NCBI GenBank assembly: GCA_963778895.1
Contig: CAVZVZ010000005.1
Coordinates: 992,001-1,056,000 of the forward strand
DNA: 64,000 nt
From: CAVZVZ01 sp963778895
GTDB taxonomy: Bacteria > Actinomycetota > Acidimicrobiia > Acidimicrobiales > Acidimicrobilacustridaceae
Reading direction: 5' to 3'
Shown piece after piece: positions 18,165-27,258 of this stretch. The position numbers and the translations under genes are program-made. The notes below the pieces were generated by a model. It saw nothing but the letters and a program-made list of their open reading frames with translations, was not told the origin of the DNA and searched no databases. How positions within the stretch are numbered: the stretch's first letter is position 1; every line of letters starts with the position of its first letter.

Positions 18165-18171
18165 AGGGGCG

Positions 18172-18177
18172 AGCCTA
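18172..18177 (-). promoter_or_regulatory. Putative -10 TAGGCT for leaderless ino1
   Basis: TAGGCT ends seven bases before ATG 18164, in the short gap after the acyl-CoA dehydrogenase stop. It would let ino1 be transcribed independently of that gene. Confidence 0.5.
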
Positions 18178-18188
18178 AACCGGGGTGC

Positions 18189-19385
18189 TCAGCTACGCGG
18201 CACCTGCGACCACGGCTGCTCCTTGTCGAGCCGCGGTTCGCCCGGCAGTCCCAGCACCCGCTCTCCGAGGATGTTGCGCTGGATCTCCGACGTGCCACCC
18301 TCGATCGAGTTGGCGCGTGAGCGAAGGAACATCTTGCGGGCCGAACCGGGCGGGCCGACCAGACCGAGCTGTTCGGTCCGCCGCATGGCGTAGTCGTAGT
18401 CGACCAGCCCGTCGGCGCCGAGCAGGTCGACACACAGGTCGTAGACGCGCTTGTTCACCTCGGCGAACATCAGCTTCGCGATCGAGCCCTCGGGACCAGG
18501 GTTGCCGAGACGCCGGTTCTGACCGGCTCGGATGTTGGTCAGCCGCAACACCTCGGCCTCGATCCACAGCTGCACCAGACGGTCTTTCGCCGCCGCGGTT
18601 CGCTCCGTTGCGTCGTCGGCCCAGATGCGCAGCGCTTCGGCGATCGGACCCGAGCCGCGCGCCGGCGGGCCTGAACCTCCACCGATGGTCGTGCGCTCGT
18701 TCATCAGCGTCGTCATCGACACCCGCCAGCCCTCGCCGACATCGCCGACGCGATCGCGGTCGGGCACGCGCACTTCGGTCAGGTACACCTCGTTGAACTC
18801 GGCCTCACCCGTGATCTGACGGAGCGGTCGAACCTCGACCCCGGGGGCATGCATGTCGAGCGCGAAGTACGTGAGGCCCTTGTGCTTCGGCGCCTCCGGA
18901 TCGGTGCGGGCGACCAGCATGCCGCGGTCGGCGATGTGCGCCAGCGTGTTCCACACCTTCTGGCCCGTCACGATCCACTCGTCGCCGTCACGTACCGCTC
19001 GGCACGACAGACCAGCAAGATCCGATCCGGCCCCCGGCTCGCTGAAGAGCTGGCACCACGCGTCCTCACCGGTGAACATCGGGCGGAGCAGCCGTTGCTT
19101 CAATTCGTCGTTGCCGTGCGTGACCACCGTCGGCCCGGCCATCGCCAGTCCGAAGAAGACCCGCGAGTCGGGTGGCCGAGCGCCGGCGCGTCGCAACCGT
19201 CGATCGATCTCACGCTGGAAGCCGGGCGGCAAGCCGAGGCCGCCGGAGCCTTCGGGGAAGTGCACCCACGCCAGGCCGAGGTCGAACTGGGCGCCCCGGA
19301 ACAGCTCGGTGGAGGTCATGCTCGGATCAGCTTCGGCGAGCAGCTTGTCGACGCGCTCGTCGACGAGGGTCTGCGGGTCGGTCAC
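18189..19385 (-). CDS. Acyl-CoA dehydrogenase family protein
   Basis: A 398-residue FAD enzyme that desaturates an acyl-CoA or related thioester. FAD and substrate-binding blocks are CQLFSEPGAGSDLAGLSCRA near residue 115, WIVTGQKVWNTLAHIADRGM, MTTLMNERTTIGGGSG and the C-terminal ANSIEGGTSEIQRNILGERV. The catalytic Glu position before GGTSEIQRN is filled by IEGGTSEIQ, as in the ACAD FadE-like group of actinobacteria. GTG 19385, with a TACGAT hexamer seven bases upstream, removes a long, unconserved N-terminal extension. It is co-oriented with ino1. Confidence 0.9.
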   Translation of the reverse strand: MTDPQTLVDERVDKLLAEADPSMTSTELFRGAQFDLGLAWVHFPEGSGGLGLPPGFQREIDRRLRRAGARPPDSRVFFGLAMAGPTVVTHGNDELKQRLLRPMFTGEDAWCQLFSEPGAGSDLAGLSCRAVRDGDEWIVTGQKVWNTLAHIADRGMLVARTDPEAPKHKGLTYFALDMHAPGVEVRPLRQITGEAEFNEVYLTEVRVPDRDRVGDVGEGWRVSMTTLMNERTTIGGGSGPPARGSGPIAEALRIWADDATERTAAAKDRLVQLWIEAEVLRLTNIRAGQNRRLGNPGPEGSIAKLMFAEVNKRVYDLCVDLLGADGLVDYDYAMRRTEQLGLVGPPGSARKMFLRSRANSIEGGTSEIQRNILGERVLGLPGEPRLDKEQPWSQVPRS

Positions 19386-19392
19386 GTCCCGG

Positions 19393-19398
19393 ATCGTA
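19393..19398 (-). promoter_or_regulatory. Putative -10 TACGAT for leaderless acyl-CoA dehydrogenase transcript
   Basis: TACGAT is followed by CCGGGAC and then GTG 19385, a seven-base spacing identical to that of the SRPBCC gene at 1994. Confidence 0.5.
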
Positions 19399-19411
19399 CC
19401 GGCGTCCGCCG

Positions 19412-19898
19412 TCACGCCTGCTCGACGAGATCGGCCCGGTACTCCGGATGCTCGCTCAACCATGACGACGCTCGTCGCATGCTCTCCTCGTTCTTCTTGT
19501 TGATGAACCGGTAGATCGGGCCTTCGAACCACTTCCACGGCGCCTTCTGCAGGTCATAGCGTTCGTCGAACGAGAAGAGCGTGCGGTTCGGGCCGAGCGG
19601 ATCCAGCCGGATGTGGCCGATCTGATCGTTGCCCGGACTAGCTGGAGATCATGGTGTACGTGTACCCACGCTCGGGCGTGACATCGCTCACGAGCTCGAG
19701 TGCCGCACCGTGGCGACCGAACGGCATCTTGTAGATCACGCGGCGCAGCCGTCCGTTGTGATCGTCATCGCCCGGCCACAGCACCTCGACCCGCTCGACC
19801 ATCGGCGCGTAGTCGGTCCAGCGGTCGTAGTCCTGGAACAGCGCCCAGATACGCGCCGCGGAATGCGGCATCTCGAACGAGTATCTGTGTTCACGCAT
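19412..19898 (-). CDS. SRPBCC family protein, frameshifted near 19636
   Basis: Residues 1-86 (MREHRYSFEMPHSAARIWAL, then FQDYDRWTDYAPMVERVEVL) run to an in-frame TAG. One base later the sequence continues as SPGNDQIGHIRLDPLGPNRT and FSFDERYDLQKAPWKWFEGP down to HPEYRADLVEQA. The joined 160-residue protein is a normal START/SRPBCC lipid-binding-like fold with a basic C-terminal helix. An extra T in the agctagtcc run explains the break, so I treat it as one gene. Ligand unknown. It lies between arfB and the acyl-CoA dehydrogenase on the same strand. Confidence 0.65.
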
Positions 19899-19940
19899 CA
19901 GGGTTCGGTTCACGCATCGCTCACTCCCCACATCCGACGA

Positions 19941-20339
19941 TCACTCGGGTGGGACCCGACGATTGTCGAGCTTCCGGGACCGGCGGGCCTTGTCGTCGCG
20001 ACGCCGCGATCGCTCCCGCTTCGGCACGCGCGTCGGACGCCGTTCCTCTTGCTCCTCGAGAGCTTCGTCGATGCGCCGGAGCAACCGTTCGAGTGCGGCG
20101 GAACGGTTCCGCCATTGCGAACGATGCACCGACGACGTGGCGCGCATCTTCGCACCATGACGCTCACGAACGCGGGCGGCAGCGCGAGCCGACAGTCCTG
20201 CGTCCACATCGAGAACGACCGTTGCCTTGGTCGCGCTCGTGTTCACGTGCTGGCCTCCCGGGCCACCACCACGAGCGAACTCATAGTGCAGCGCACTCGG
20301 ATCGACCCGGACGCCGCGCGGTGTGCGGATCTGGTCCAC
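19941..20339 (-). CDS. arfB: Alternative ribosome-rescue factor ArfB (RF-1 domain peptidyl-tRNA hydrolase)
   Basis: A 132-residue, codon-independent release factor that frees stalled ribosomes by hydrolysing peptidyl-tRNA. The catalytic GGQ motif is in RGGGPGGQHVNTSATK near residue 25, and the C-terminal third is the expected Arg/Lys-rich tail (EEQEERRPTRVPKRERSRRR) that enters the empty mRNA channel. Length matches E. coli YaeJ. The start is GTG 20339, with TAGCGT six bases before it on the minus strand. It is divergent from the serine hydrolase. Confidence 0.9.
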   Translation of the reverse strand: MDQIRTPRGVRVDPSALHYEFARGGGPGGQHVNTSATKATVVLDVDAGLSARAAARVRERHGAKMRATSSVHRSQWRNRSAALERLLRRIDEALEEQEERRPTRVPKRERSRRRDDKARRSRKLDNRRVPPE

Positions 20340-20345
20340 GCCGAC

Positions 20346-20351
20346 ACGCTA
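20346..20351 (-). promoter_or_regulatory. Putative -10 TAGCGT for leaderless arfB
   Basis: TAGCGT is followed by six bases and GTG 20339, in the 38-base divergent gap shared with the serine hydrolase gene. Confidence 0.4.
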
Positions 20352-20377
20352 GTGGTCCCGTGTGGTGAGCTGGCTCC

Positions 20378-21451
20378 ATGACCGACGCGATCTCCGCACC
20401 GTACGTGGCGCTGCCCACCCAGCCGGGCGACGTGCCATGGCCCACCGCCACATGGCCGGAAGGCTCGGCGCCCGACGGCGTCGATTTCGAACCGCTGATC
20501 GACGAGATGCACACCGACACCGAGCGGTACGGCACGACGTTCGCGACCGTCGTCGTACATCGGGGCCGACTGATCCACGAGCGCTACGGCGGCGTGATCG
20601 AACACTGGGACCGGGACGACGAACCCGTGACGGCCGAAACTCCCCTGCTTTCTTGGTCGATGGCCAAGTCGGTGCTGCACGCGCTCGTGGGCATCCTGGT
20701 CGACGACGGTGCGTTGACGCTCGACGCGCCGGCCCCGGTACCGGCTTGGCAACAGGCCGGCGATCCGCGGCAGGCGATCACGCTCGAGCAGCTACTCGAG
20801 ATGCGCGACGGTCTCGACTTCGTCGAGGACTACGTCGATGACCGCTCGTCCGACGTGATGGAGATGTTGTTCGGCGACGCTCGCGTCGATGTAGCCGGGT
20901 TCGCGGCGTCGCGCCCGCTCGCCCACGAGCCGGGCACGGTGTTCAACTACTCGTCGGGTACCAGCAACATCGTCTCGCGCCTCGCTTGCGATGCCATCGG
21001 CGGCGGACCGGACGACGTCACTCGTTTCCTGCGCGACCGATTGTTCGATCCGATCGGCATGACCTCAGCCAACCCCAAGTTCGATGATGCGGGCACGTTC
21101 ATCGCGTCGTCGTACCTGTACGCGACGGCGAGGGACTGGACCCGATTCGGGCTCTTGTATCTCCGCGACGGCGTGTGGAACGACGAACGGCTGCTGCCCG
21201 AGGGGTGGGTAGATCATGCTCGGTTGGCCCGATCGGTCGACCCGACCGACGGACGGCTTCACGGCGCGCATTGGTGGGTGGTCGGCGACGAGTACGGCAG
21301 CTTCCGCGCCAGCGGCTACGAGGGTCAATCCATCCTGTGTGTGCCGGCGCTGGACCTCGTCGTGGTCAGACTCGGCCAGACACCAGAGGAGTTCGACGAC
21401 CACCTCACGCCGTGGCGCGCCCGGCTGGCAGCCACGTTTGCCGGCGTTTGA
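20378..21451 (+). CDS. Serine hydrolase of the beta-lactamase class C family
   Basis: A 357-residue penicillin-binding-protein-like serine hydrolase. The active-site SxxK is in LLSWSMAKSVLHALVGILVD near residue 92. The second motif YxN/S is represented by VFNYSSGTSNIVSRLACDAI near 190, and a C-terminal GYEGQSILCVPALDLVVVRL block precedes the last helix. There is no signal peptide, so it is probably a cytoplasmic esterase or amidase of the EstB type rather than a resistance enzyme. The glycan locus begins 10 bases after its stop on the other strand. Confidence 0.85.
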   Translation: MTDAISAPYVALPTQPGDVPWPTATWPEGSAPDGVDFEPLIDEMHTDTERYGTTFATVVVHRGRLIHERYGGVIEHWDRDDEPVTAETPLLSWSMAKSVLHALVGILVDDGALTLDAPAPVPAWQQAGDPRQAITLEQLLEMRDGLDFVEDYVDDRSSDVMEMLFGDARVDVAGFAASRPLAHEPGTVFNYSSGTSNIVSRLACDAIGGGPDDVTRFLRDRLFDPIGMTSANPKFDDAGTFIASSYLYATARDWTRFGLLYLRDGVWNDERLLPEGWVDHARLARSVDPTDGRLHGAHWWVVGDEYGSFRASGYEGQSILCVPALDLVVVRLGQTPEEFDDHLTPWRARLAATFAGV

Positions 21452-21460
21452 GGCTCGCTC

Positions 21461-22255
21461 TCAGAAGTCCTCGAGCGCGGTGGGGGCCTTGGCCGCGCCT
21501 GTGGATTCGAGATATTCCTCCACCACCTCGGCACCCGGGCCCTCCATACGTACGACACCGCCGTCGAGCCACAGCGCGCGGTCGGCGAGTCTGCTTCACC
21601 ACCTGCATCCCGTGCGAAACCAACATGACGGTGCAATCGCGCGCGCACAGCTCGAGGATCTTCTCGAAGGACTTGGTCTTGAACTTGGCGTCACCGGCTG
21701 CGAGCGCCTCGTCGATGAGCAGGATCTCGGGATCGAGGTGCGCCGAGATGGCGAAGCCGAGACGAGCGAACATGCCCGACGAATACGTGCGCATCGGATA
21801 GTTCGAGCGCGTCACCGAGCTCGGCGAACTCGACGATCTCGTGGTAGCGATCGGCGATCTCCGTCGCGTCGCAGGCCTACGGCCAGCCCACCGAGCAGGA
21901 TGTTCTCGCGGCCGGTGAGCTCGCGATTGAAGCCGACTCCCAGCGACAAGAGCGGGGTGACGCGGCCGAAGACGGTTACCCGCCCGTCGGTCGGCGGGAG
22001 GATACCGGCGATGGTGCGGAACAACGTCGACTTGCCGGCGCCGTTGCGGCCGATCACGCCGTAGATGGAGCCCGTATCGCACCGTCGAAGCTGACGCCCT
22101 TCGAGCGCGTCGATCGTGCGGCCGGTACGAGTGCGCTTGACCATCCGCACCACCGATGCGCGCAGGGTGGGTGACTTCTCGTGGGTCGTGCGAAAGCGCA
22201 CCGACAGGTCCTGGACCTGCACCGCGATCGACAGAGGATCAGAAACGGATCGCAA
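21461..22255 (-). CDS. Polysaccharide ABC exporter ATPase (Wzt/TagH-like), several frameshifts
   Basis: This is the nucleotide-binding subunit of an ABC-2-type exporter for a lipid-linked polysaccharide. Walker A GVIGRNGAGKSTLFRTIAGI, the signature TYSSGMFARLGFAISAHLDP, Walker B EILLIDEALAAGD and the H-loop VMLVSHGMQVV are all readable. They are spread over three frames, with breaks near 22090, 21870, 21805 and 21595. The C-terminus reads RLADRALWLDGGVVRMEGPG and ends at 21461, so there is no extra carbohydrate-binding domain as found in O-antigen Wzt. The likely start TTG 22255 overlaps the permease stop. Breaks are probably sequencing errors. Confidence 0.8.
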
Positions 22256-23096
22256 ATTCGCGCTCCCGAAGAAGGAACAGAATCGCCCCACCGACCAGGA
22301 AGAGCGTGGCCCACGCCGCCGCAGCCAACAGGTACACGGGCGACGGCATTCGCGCCGGCGAAGATCTGCTCGAGCGCGGCCCAGAACGGGTACAGCGGAT
22401 TCCAGCGCAGATAGACGAGCAGATTCGGTGGGATCTCCTGCGTCGTGTAGAGCACGGGAGTCATGTAGGTCCAGATCTGGGTCAGGTACGGCAAGCAGTG
22501 CGCTCGTGTCACGAAAGAACACCGTGAGTGGCGCATAGAGAAACGCGCATCCGAGATTGAACATCGTGAGCGAGCACGATCATGATCGGCACGAACACGA
22601 ACGACGCACCGAACGGCAACCCGAGCGCGGCGTGGATGACGAAGTAGATGAGCAGCGTGGGGAAGAAGTCGAGCAACGCGACCAGCACGGCCACGATCGG
22701 GAAGATCGCGCGCGGGAACGCCGTGTTCAGCACCATCTGCTTGTTGCCGAGGATCGATTGGGCGCCCTGTCGTAGCGACTTCGACGTGTACTGGAAGAAG
22801 AAGACCGACCAGATCAGGTGATCGATGAGGAAGTTGCGATCGACACTGGTGCCGATCGGTCGCACGACGGTACGCAGCAGGTAGTAGACCGCGGCCATCA
22901 GCAGCGGATCGAGGATCACCCAGACCTGACCGAGCGCGGTGTCGTAGTGGCGGGCCTTCAGCTCGGTGCGAGCGAGGTGCCACATGAACGGGCGCCGGTC
23001 CCAGATGCCGCGCAGATACGGCCCCATCGGCGGCAGGCCCGTGACCGTCGGCTCGTACACCGTGACTGCTCGAGGCGGGGGCGAGATGGCGGCCAT
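22239..23096 (-). CDS. Polysaccharide ABC exporter permease (Wzm/TagG-like), three frameshifts
   Basis: The N-terminal 170 residues are intact: HLARTELKARHYDTALGQVW, then hydrophobic IWSVFFFQYTSKSLRQG and FPRAIFPIVAVLVALLDFFP typical of ABC-2 O-antigen/teichoic-acid permeases. After breaks near 22570, 22500 and 22355 the sequence goes on as MFNLGCAFLYAPLTVFFRDT, YLTQIWTYMTPVLYTTQEIP and LLAAAAWATLFLVGGAILFL, ending EREFAIRF. The total would be about 280 residues with six membrane helices. It is co-transcribed with the upstream glycosyltransferase (12-base gap) and the downstream ATPase (overlap). Confidence 0.8.
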
Positions 23097-23108
23097 GGTC
23101 AGAGTCTC

Positions 23109-24317
23109 TCAGCCGAGCGACGCGAGGATGCGCCGAACTTCGTGGTCCCACGACCAGCGAGCCTCGGCCGCGGCGCGAGCCGCCTTGCCCAGTCGCTCCC
23201 GCAAGGCGAAGTCGTCGTGCAGCTGTTGCAGGCTGTTGGCTAGCGCTTGTGAGTCCCCGGCCGGCACGAGCATGGCGTCGACGTCGTCGGTCAGCCGGTC
23301 CGCCAACTGGGCTACCCGCGGTGCGACGACGGGCAGCCCGGCGGCCAGGTACTCCGCCAGCTTGAGCGGCGAGTAATGGAAGACCTGTCCCGGCGACGCG
23401 AGCACCAAAGCCACATCCATGGCCGCGAGGTAGTCGGGAAGGTCGGCGTGAGGGATCGGTGCCGGTGAACTTGGCCGTGACGCCGCGGTCACGCGCCAAC
23501 CGTCGGATCCGAGCGCGCTCTGGACCGTCACCGACCAACAGCAACGTGGCGTTGTCGACGCGCGCCGCGGCATCGACCGCTTGCTCGAGGGCATGGAAGC
23601 GGCGGAAGCTCCCGACCCATCCGACGACGAACGAATCGCGCAGGCCCGAGCTCTTCTCGAACTCGACTCGGTCCCGTCTCCGGCGCGAACAGCGTGAGGT
23701 CGACGCCGGTCGGTGTGATGAGAATCCGTTCGTCGCGCACGCCGAGCCGATGGACCTGTTCGGCGACGACGTCACTGCCACACGCCACCAGATCCGCGGC
23801 GCGCAGCGCGGGCGCTTCACCGAAACGCTCGAGCCATGCCGCCCATCCGGGGCGCCGCACCTCCCATTGGGACGATTCCCAGACGAGCGTCGCCGGGACG
23901 AACACGACGCTCGGGACCTCGAGCTGCCGCGCGAGCTGCAGCCCGGCCATCTGGAAGAGGTCATGGCGCTGCCAGACGAAACGGATGTCGCGATCGCGCC
24001 ACGGGCCCTCCGGGATCGACCGTGAAGTGTCGGGCCCGTCGCCATTGCCGGATGTCCTTGGCCGCGACCTTGGCCGCCGTCGGCATGCGCCGACGCCACG
24101 CCGGCGTGGCCACGGTCGACAGCCGAGGATGGGACGCCCGGCGGCGGGCTTCGTCGGGATCGACGAGGCCTGCGGGAGTGGCGATCCAGGCGTCACCGAG
24201 CACGCGTCGGGCCGCTCGGGCCCACCCCGCCGTGCTCACCCACGACGCGACGGGACCCTGCTGGCCGCTCGTCGTGCTGGGGAGCACGAAGATCGCTCCG
24301 CTCTTCGGGTCTGCCAT
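23109..24317 (-). CDS. Family 4-type glycosyltransferase, three frameshifts
   Basis: A GT-B glycosyltransferase of about 400 residues. The N-terminal domain runs from MADPKSGAIFVLPSTTSGQQ through VWQRHDLFQMAGLQLARQLE and RILITPTGVDLTLFAPE. The C-terminal domain has VVGWVGSFRRFHALEQAVDA, LLLVGDGPERARIRRL and the donor-binding HYSPLKLAEYLAAGLPVVAP. Frame changes occur near 24020, 23690 and 23460. ATG 24317 follows a GAGGAG ribosome site. It is the first gene of the exporter operon, so it likely builds the repeat unit that the Wzm/Wzt pair exports. Confidence 0.78.
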
Positions 24318-24463
24318 GGCTCCTCACTGCGACATCGCTCGCCGGCGGCCGCCGCGCTCGGTGGGTTGCGAGGCAGGCACGCGGCCGTCTTGACCTGGCC
24401 GGAGACGGACTCCGAGGATAACCGCGCCCTGCCCGAGGCGGCGACGACGGGAGTGCCCGGTGG

Positions 24464-24469
24464 CATACT
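24464..24469 (+). promoter_or_regulatory. Putative -10 CATACT for a leaderless glycosyltransferase transcript
   Basis: CATACT is one base from TATACT and lies seven bases before ATG 24477, in the 159-base divergent gap between two glycosyltransferase genes. Nothing else was seen in that gap. Confidence 0.4.
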
Positions 24470-24476
24470 CGCCCCG

Positions 24477-25659
24477 ATGCTTGGGCAGGCTCCCGACCAC
24501 GGCGAGCTACCCCTCGACCTGGACCTGGCGGTGGAACGCGCCCGCGAGATGGAGGATCGTCTCCGCATCGACCGCCTCGCCGCGCACGCTTGCCGGACAC
24601 ACCGATCACCTCGCTGCGACGTCGGGTCGGGTCGGGTCGTCGCACCGCTGCGCCACGCCCTCGCCGACCGCCGTCGGGCCCGACTCCGCATCGGCGACAT
24701 GCGACCCCGACGCGACCGCGCCTCCATCCGGCGGTGGGTTGCGATGGACGATCGGCATCGCCGCACCGAACGACAAGATGGCCGCTCGGTGGGGTGACTG
24801 GCATTTCGCGTCGGCGCGTGGCGCGCGCGCTCGAGCGACGAGGCCATGTCGGTCGGGTGCGGACTCTCGAGCACGAGTCGGACGCCGCGATCGAACGCCA
24901 GCGATGTGCGGCTGGTGATTCGTGGGCTCGTCCCCTGGCGCCGACGCGGTCGATCACGTCACGTGCTCTGGATCATCAGCCACCCCGAAACGGTCGACGC
25001 CTGCCGAATGTGACGAGGCCGATCTGGTGCTCGTCGCCTCGGAGACGTTCGCCGCCGACCTCCGGACGCGCACCGACGACTCCGGTCGAAGTGTTGCTCC
25101 AGGCGACGGACCCCGTGCGGTTCCGGCCCCTACCTCCAGACCGGCGACCGGCGACTCGGTCGTGGTCGTCGCCAAGACGCGCGACGCGCCACGGCCGATC
25201 GTCACCGATGCCATCGCGGCGGGCCTCCGACCGGCGATCTACGGCACCGGGTGGCACGGGCTGATCGATCCGGAGCTCGTGGTCGCCGACTACGTCGCCA
25301 ACGCCGGGCTGGCATCCGTGTACTCGCTCGGCCGGCGTCGTTCTCAACGATCACTGGCCGACGATGAGACAGTGGGACTTCGTGTCGAATCGGCTGTTCG
25401 ACGTGTTGGCCTGTGGCACCCCTGCCATCTCGGATCCGGTTCCCGGCATCGATGACGCTCTTCGGCGACGTCGTCGGGCAGTATCACGATCGGTCCGGAG
25501 CTGGCTGCCCTCGTCGAGGAGCGCCTGGCCGACCCGGCGGGGGCGCGACGCGAGGTCGAGCCGGTCGCGACAGGTGATCCTCGACCAGCACACCTTCGAC
25601 CATCGGGTGCGATGCTGTTCGCTCGTCGGTTGCTCACGGCCTGGACGCCGACTCGCTGA
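24477..25659 (+). CDS. CgeB-like glycosyltransferase, many frameshifts
   Basis: The gene is broken into many short frames, but conserved segments follow in order: WTIGIAAPNDKMAARWGDWH, HVLWIISHPE, LVLVASETFAADLRTRTD, RPAIYGTGWHGLIDPE, then LNDHWPTMRQWDFVSNRLFD and LACGTPAISDPVPGI near the end. The LNDHW...SNRLFD...GTPAISD pattern is that of GT-B enzymes of the CgeB/DUF3880-like glycosyltransferase group. The last residues are FARRLLTAWTPTR before TGA 25657-25659. Roughly 390 residues are expected. I see at least seven indels, more than in most other genes of the window; read errors are the simplest explanation, true decay cannot be excluded. Confidence 0.62.
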
Positions 25660-25691
25660 GCGCGTCGGCTCGCCGGGTGGCGCGTCGGCAC

Positions 25692-25697
25692 TAGAGT
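25692..25697 (+). promoter_or_regulatory. Putative -10 TAGAGT before the substrate-binding lipoprotein
   Basis: TAGAGT lies eight bases before GTG 25706 and fits the leaderless TANNNT pattern of this window. Confidence 0.4.
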
Positions 25698-25705
25698 CCC
25701 GCCCT

Positions 25706-26538
25706 GTGCCGAAACACCATTCGCTGAAGGCTCGACCCTTCGCGCTCTGTCGTTGGTCCTGGTCGGGACCCTCATCCTGCTCGCCTCGGCGTGCGGCGGC
25801 GGCGGCAAGAGCGACAAGGCGAAGACGACAGACCACGGGCGATCCGAACAACTTCACCATCTGGGCGCCGAACTCGCTCAAAGAGCCGCTCGACTCGCAT
25901 CGTGCACTTCTACAACGTTCACGAGCCCGACATCGACGTCAACGTCGTCTACGGAGCCGGCGCGAACTCAACGATCGCCTACTGCAGGGCGAGCAGGCCC
26001 GACCTCTACGTCGGCACCGCCGTCGAGGTGCAACACGCCGCCCAGGACAAGACGTTGCCCGACGAGCAGGTCGACTTCGGAGAGGACACGATCGTGTTGA
26101 TCGTGCCGCCCGGCAACCCCGCGAACGTCGCGATCGCTCGACGTGTTCGGGCTCGATCCGTTGACGAAGTCCGGGCTGTGCGACCAGAAGACACGCGTGC
26201 GGGCGAGGCGGTCGGGCGGTGCTCGTCAACGCCCACGTCACCGCGGCGCCCGACGTGAACACACCCGGACCCCAAGACGCTGCTCTCGACGGTGGCCAAC
26301 GGCAGGCGTGGACGCCGGCCTCCTGTATCGCACCGACGCCGTGCACGCTCGCCAGAAGGGCTTGGTCGAGTACGTGAAGATCCCGACCAGGTCGCAGGTC
26401 AACGTGCAGTACCAGATCGCGATCGTTCGTCACGGCGAGGCCGCGGACAGCTTCATCAACTACATCCAGACGTCCGGCAGCGTGCCGACGATCCTGGCGC
26501 AGAACGGCCTCGCGCCGCTTCCCGGCGACCGTCAATAG
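25706..26538 (+). CDS. ModA-like substrate-binding lipoprotein, several frameshifts
   Basis: A GTG start is followed by a signal (LVLVGTLILLASACGGGG, Cys in a lipobox). The rest reads, across at least five frames, as a periplasmic-binding-type protein: NNFTIWAPNSLKEPLD, HFYNVHEPDIDVNVVYGAGA, PDLYVGTAVEVQHAAQDK, DTIVLIVPPGNPANVA, VDAGLLYRTDAVHARQKG and VQYQIAIVRHGEAADSFINY. The order matches molybdate/tungstate-type (ModA-like) solute-binding proteins. No ModB/ModC genes are nearby, so the usual transport role is doubtful; it could bind an oxyanion such as sulfate or act as a glycan-linked surface lipoprotein. Stop TAG 26536-26538. Confidence 0.6.
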
Positions 26539-26552
26539 CGCTGCCGGCGGTC

Positions 26553-27258
26553 ATGTCGCGTCGACGCTCGATCGCGATCTGCGTCACCGGGATGCATCGC
26601 AGCGGAACGTCGGTCGCGGCCCGAGCGCTCGACGCGCTCGGGGTGTCCTTCGGCGACCCCGATCTGCTGATGGACGCCCGGTCCCGACAACGAGGCGGGC
26701 TACTGGGAGAACCGGCCGATCAAGGAGCTCGACGACGACCTCCTGGCGCACCTCGGCGGTTCGTGGGACAGCCCGCCGGTGTTGGCGAGCCGGGCTGGGA
26801 GCACGACGCGGCGCTCGACGAGTTTCGCGTTCGAGCGGCCGAGATCATCGACAGCGACGTTCGGCCCGGAGCCGTCCCGATCGGGCCCGATCGGCTGGAA
26901 GGATCCCCGCCTGTCGTTGTTGCTGCCCTTCTGGCGCACGGTCTGTCCGATCGACGGGACCGTGGTGATCGTGCAGGAACCCATCCGAGGTGGCGGCCTC
27001 GCTCGCCAAACGCGAACGACATCGACGCCACGACGGCGCACCTGTTGTGGCTCCGCTACCTCCTGGCCGCCACGACGAACGACGACGAACACCGCGGCAT
27101 GGTGCTCGAATACGATGCGCTCCTCGAGGATCCGATAGCCGAGCCTCGAGGCGATTGCGTCGCATTTCGACCTACCCGCACCCGACGAGACAAGTCATCG
27201 AGCGCGCGTCGTCGAGCACCTCGATCCGTCGCTACGTCACCATCGTGTGGTCGGATGA
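26553..27258 (+). CDS. Sulfotransferase family protein, frameshifted
   Basis: The P-loop for PAPS is in AICVTGMHRSGTSVAARALD at residue 8. After a break near 26690 come AGYWENRPIKELDDDLLAHL and FRVRAAEIIDS, then IGWKDPRLSLLLPFWRTVCP and AAWCSNT-type segments in another frame. The C-terminus VVEHLDPSLRHHRVVG ends at TGA 27256-27258. The GMHRSGTS motif and WKDPRLS are typical of bacterial sulfotransferases of polysaccharide clusters. About 230 residues once repaired. The stop overlaps a possible ATG (ATGA) of the next gene, indicating an operon. Confidence 0.65.
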
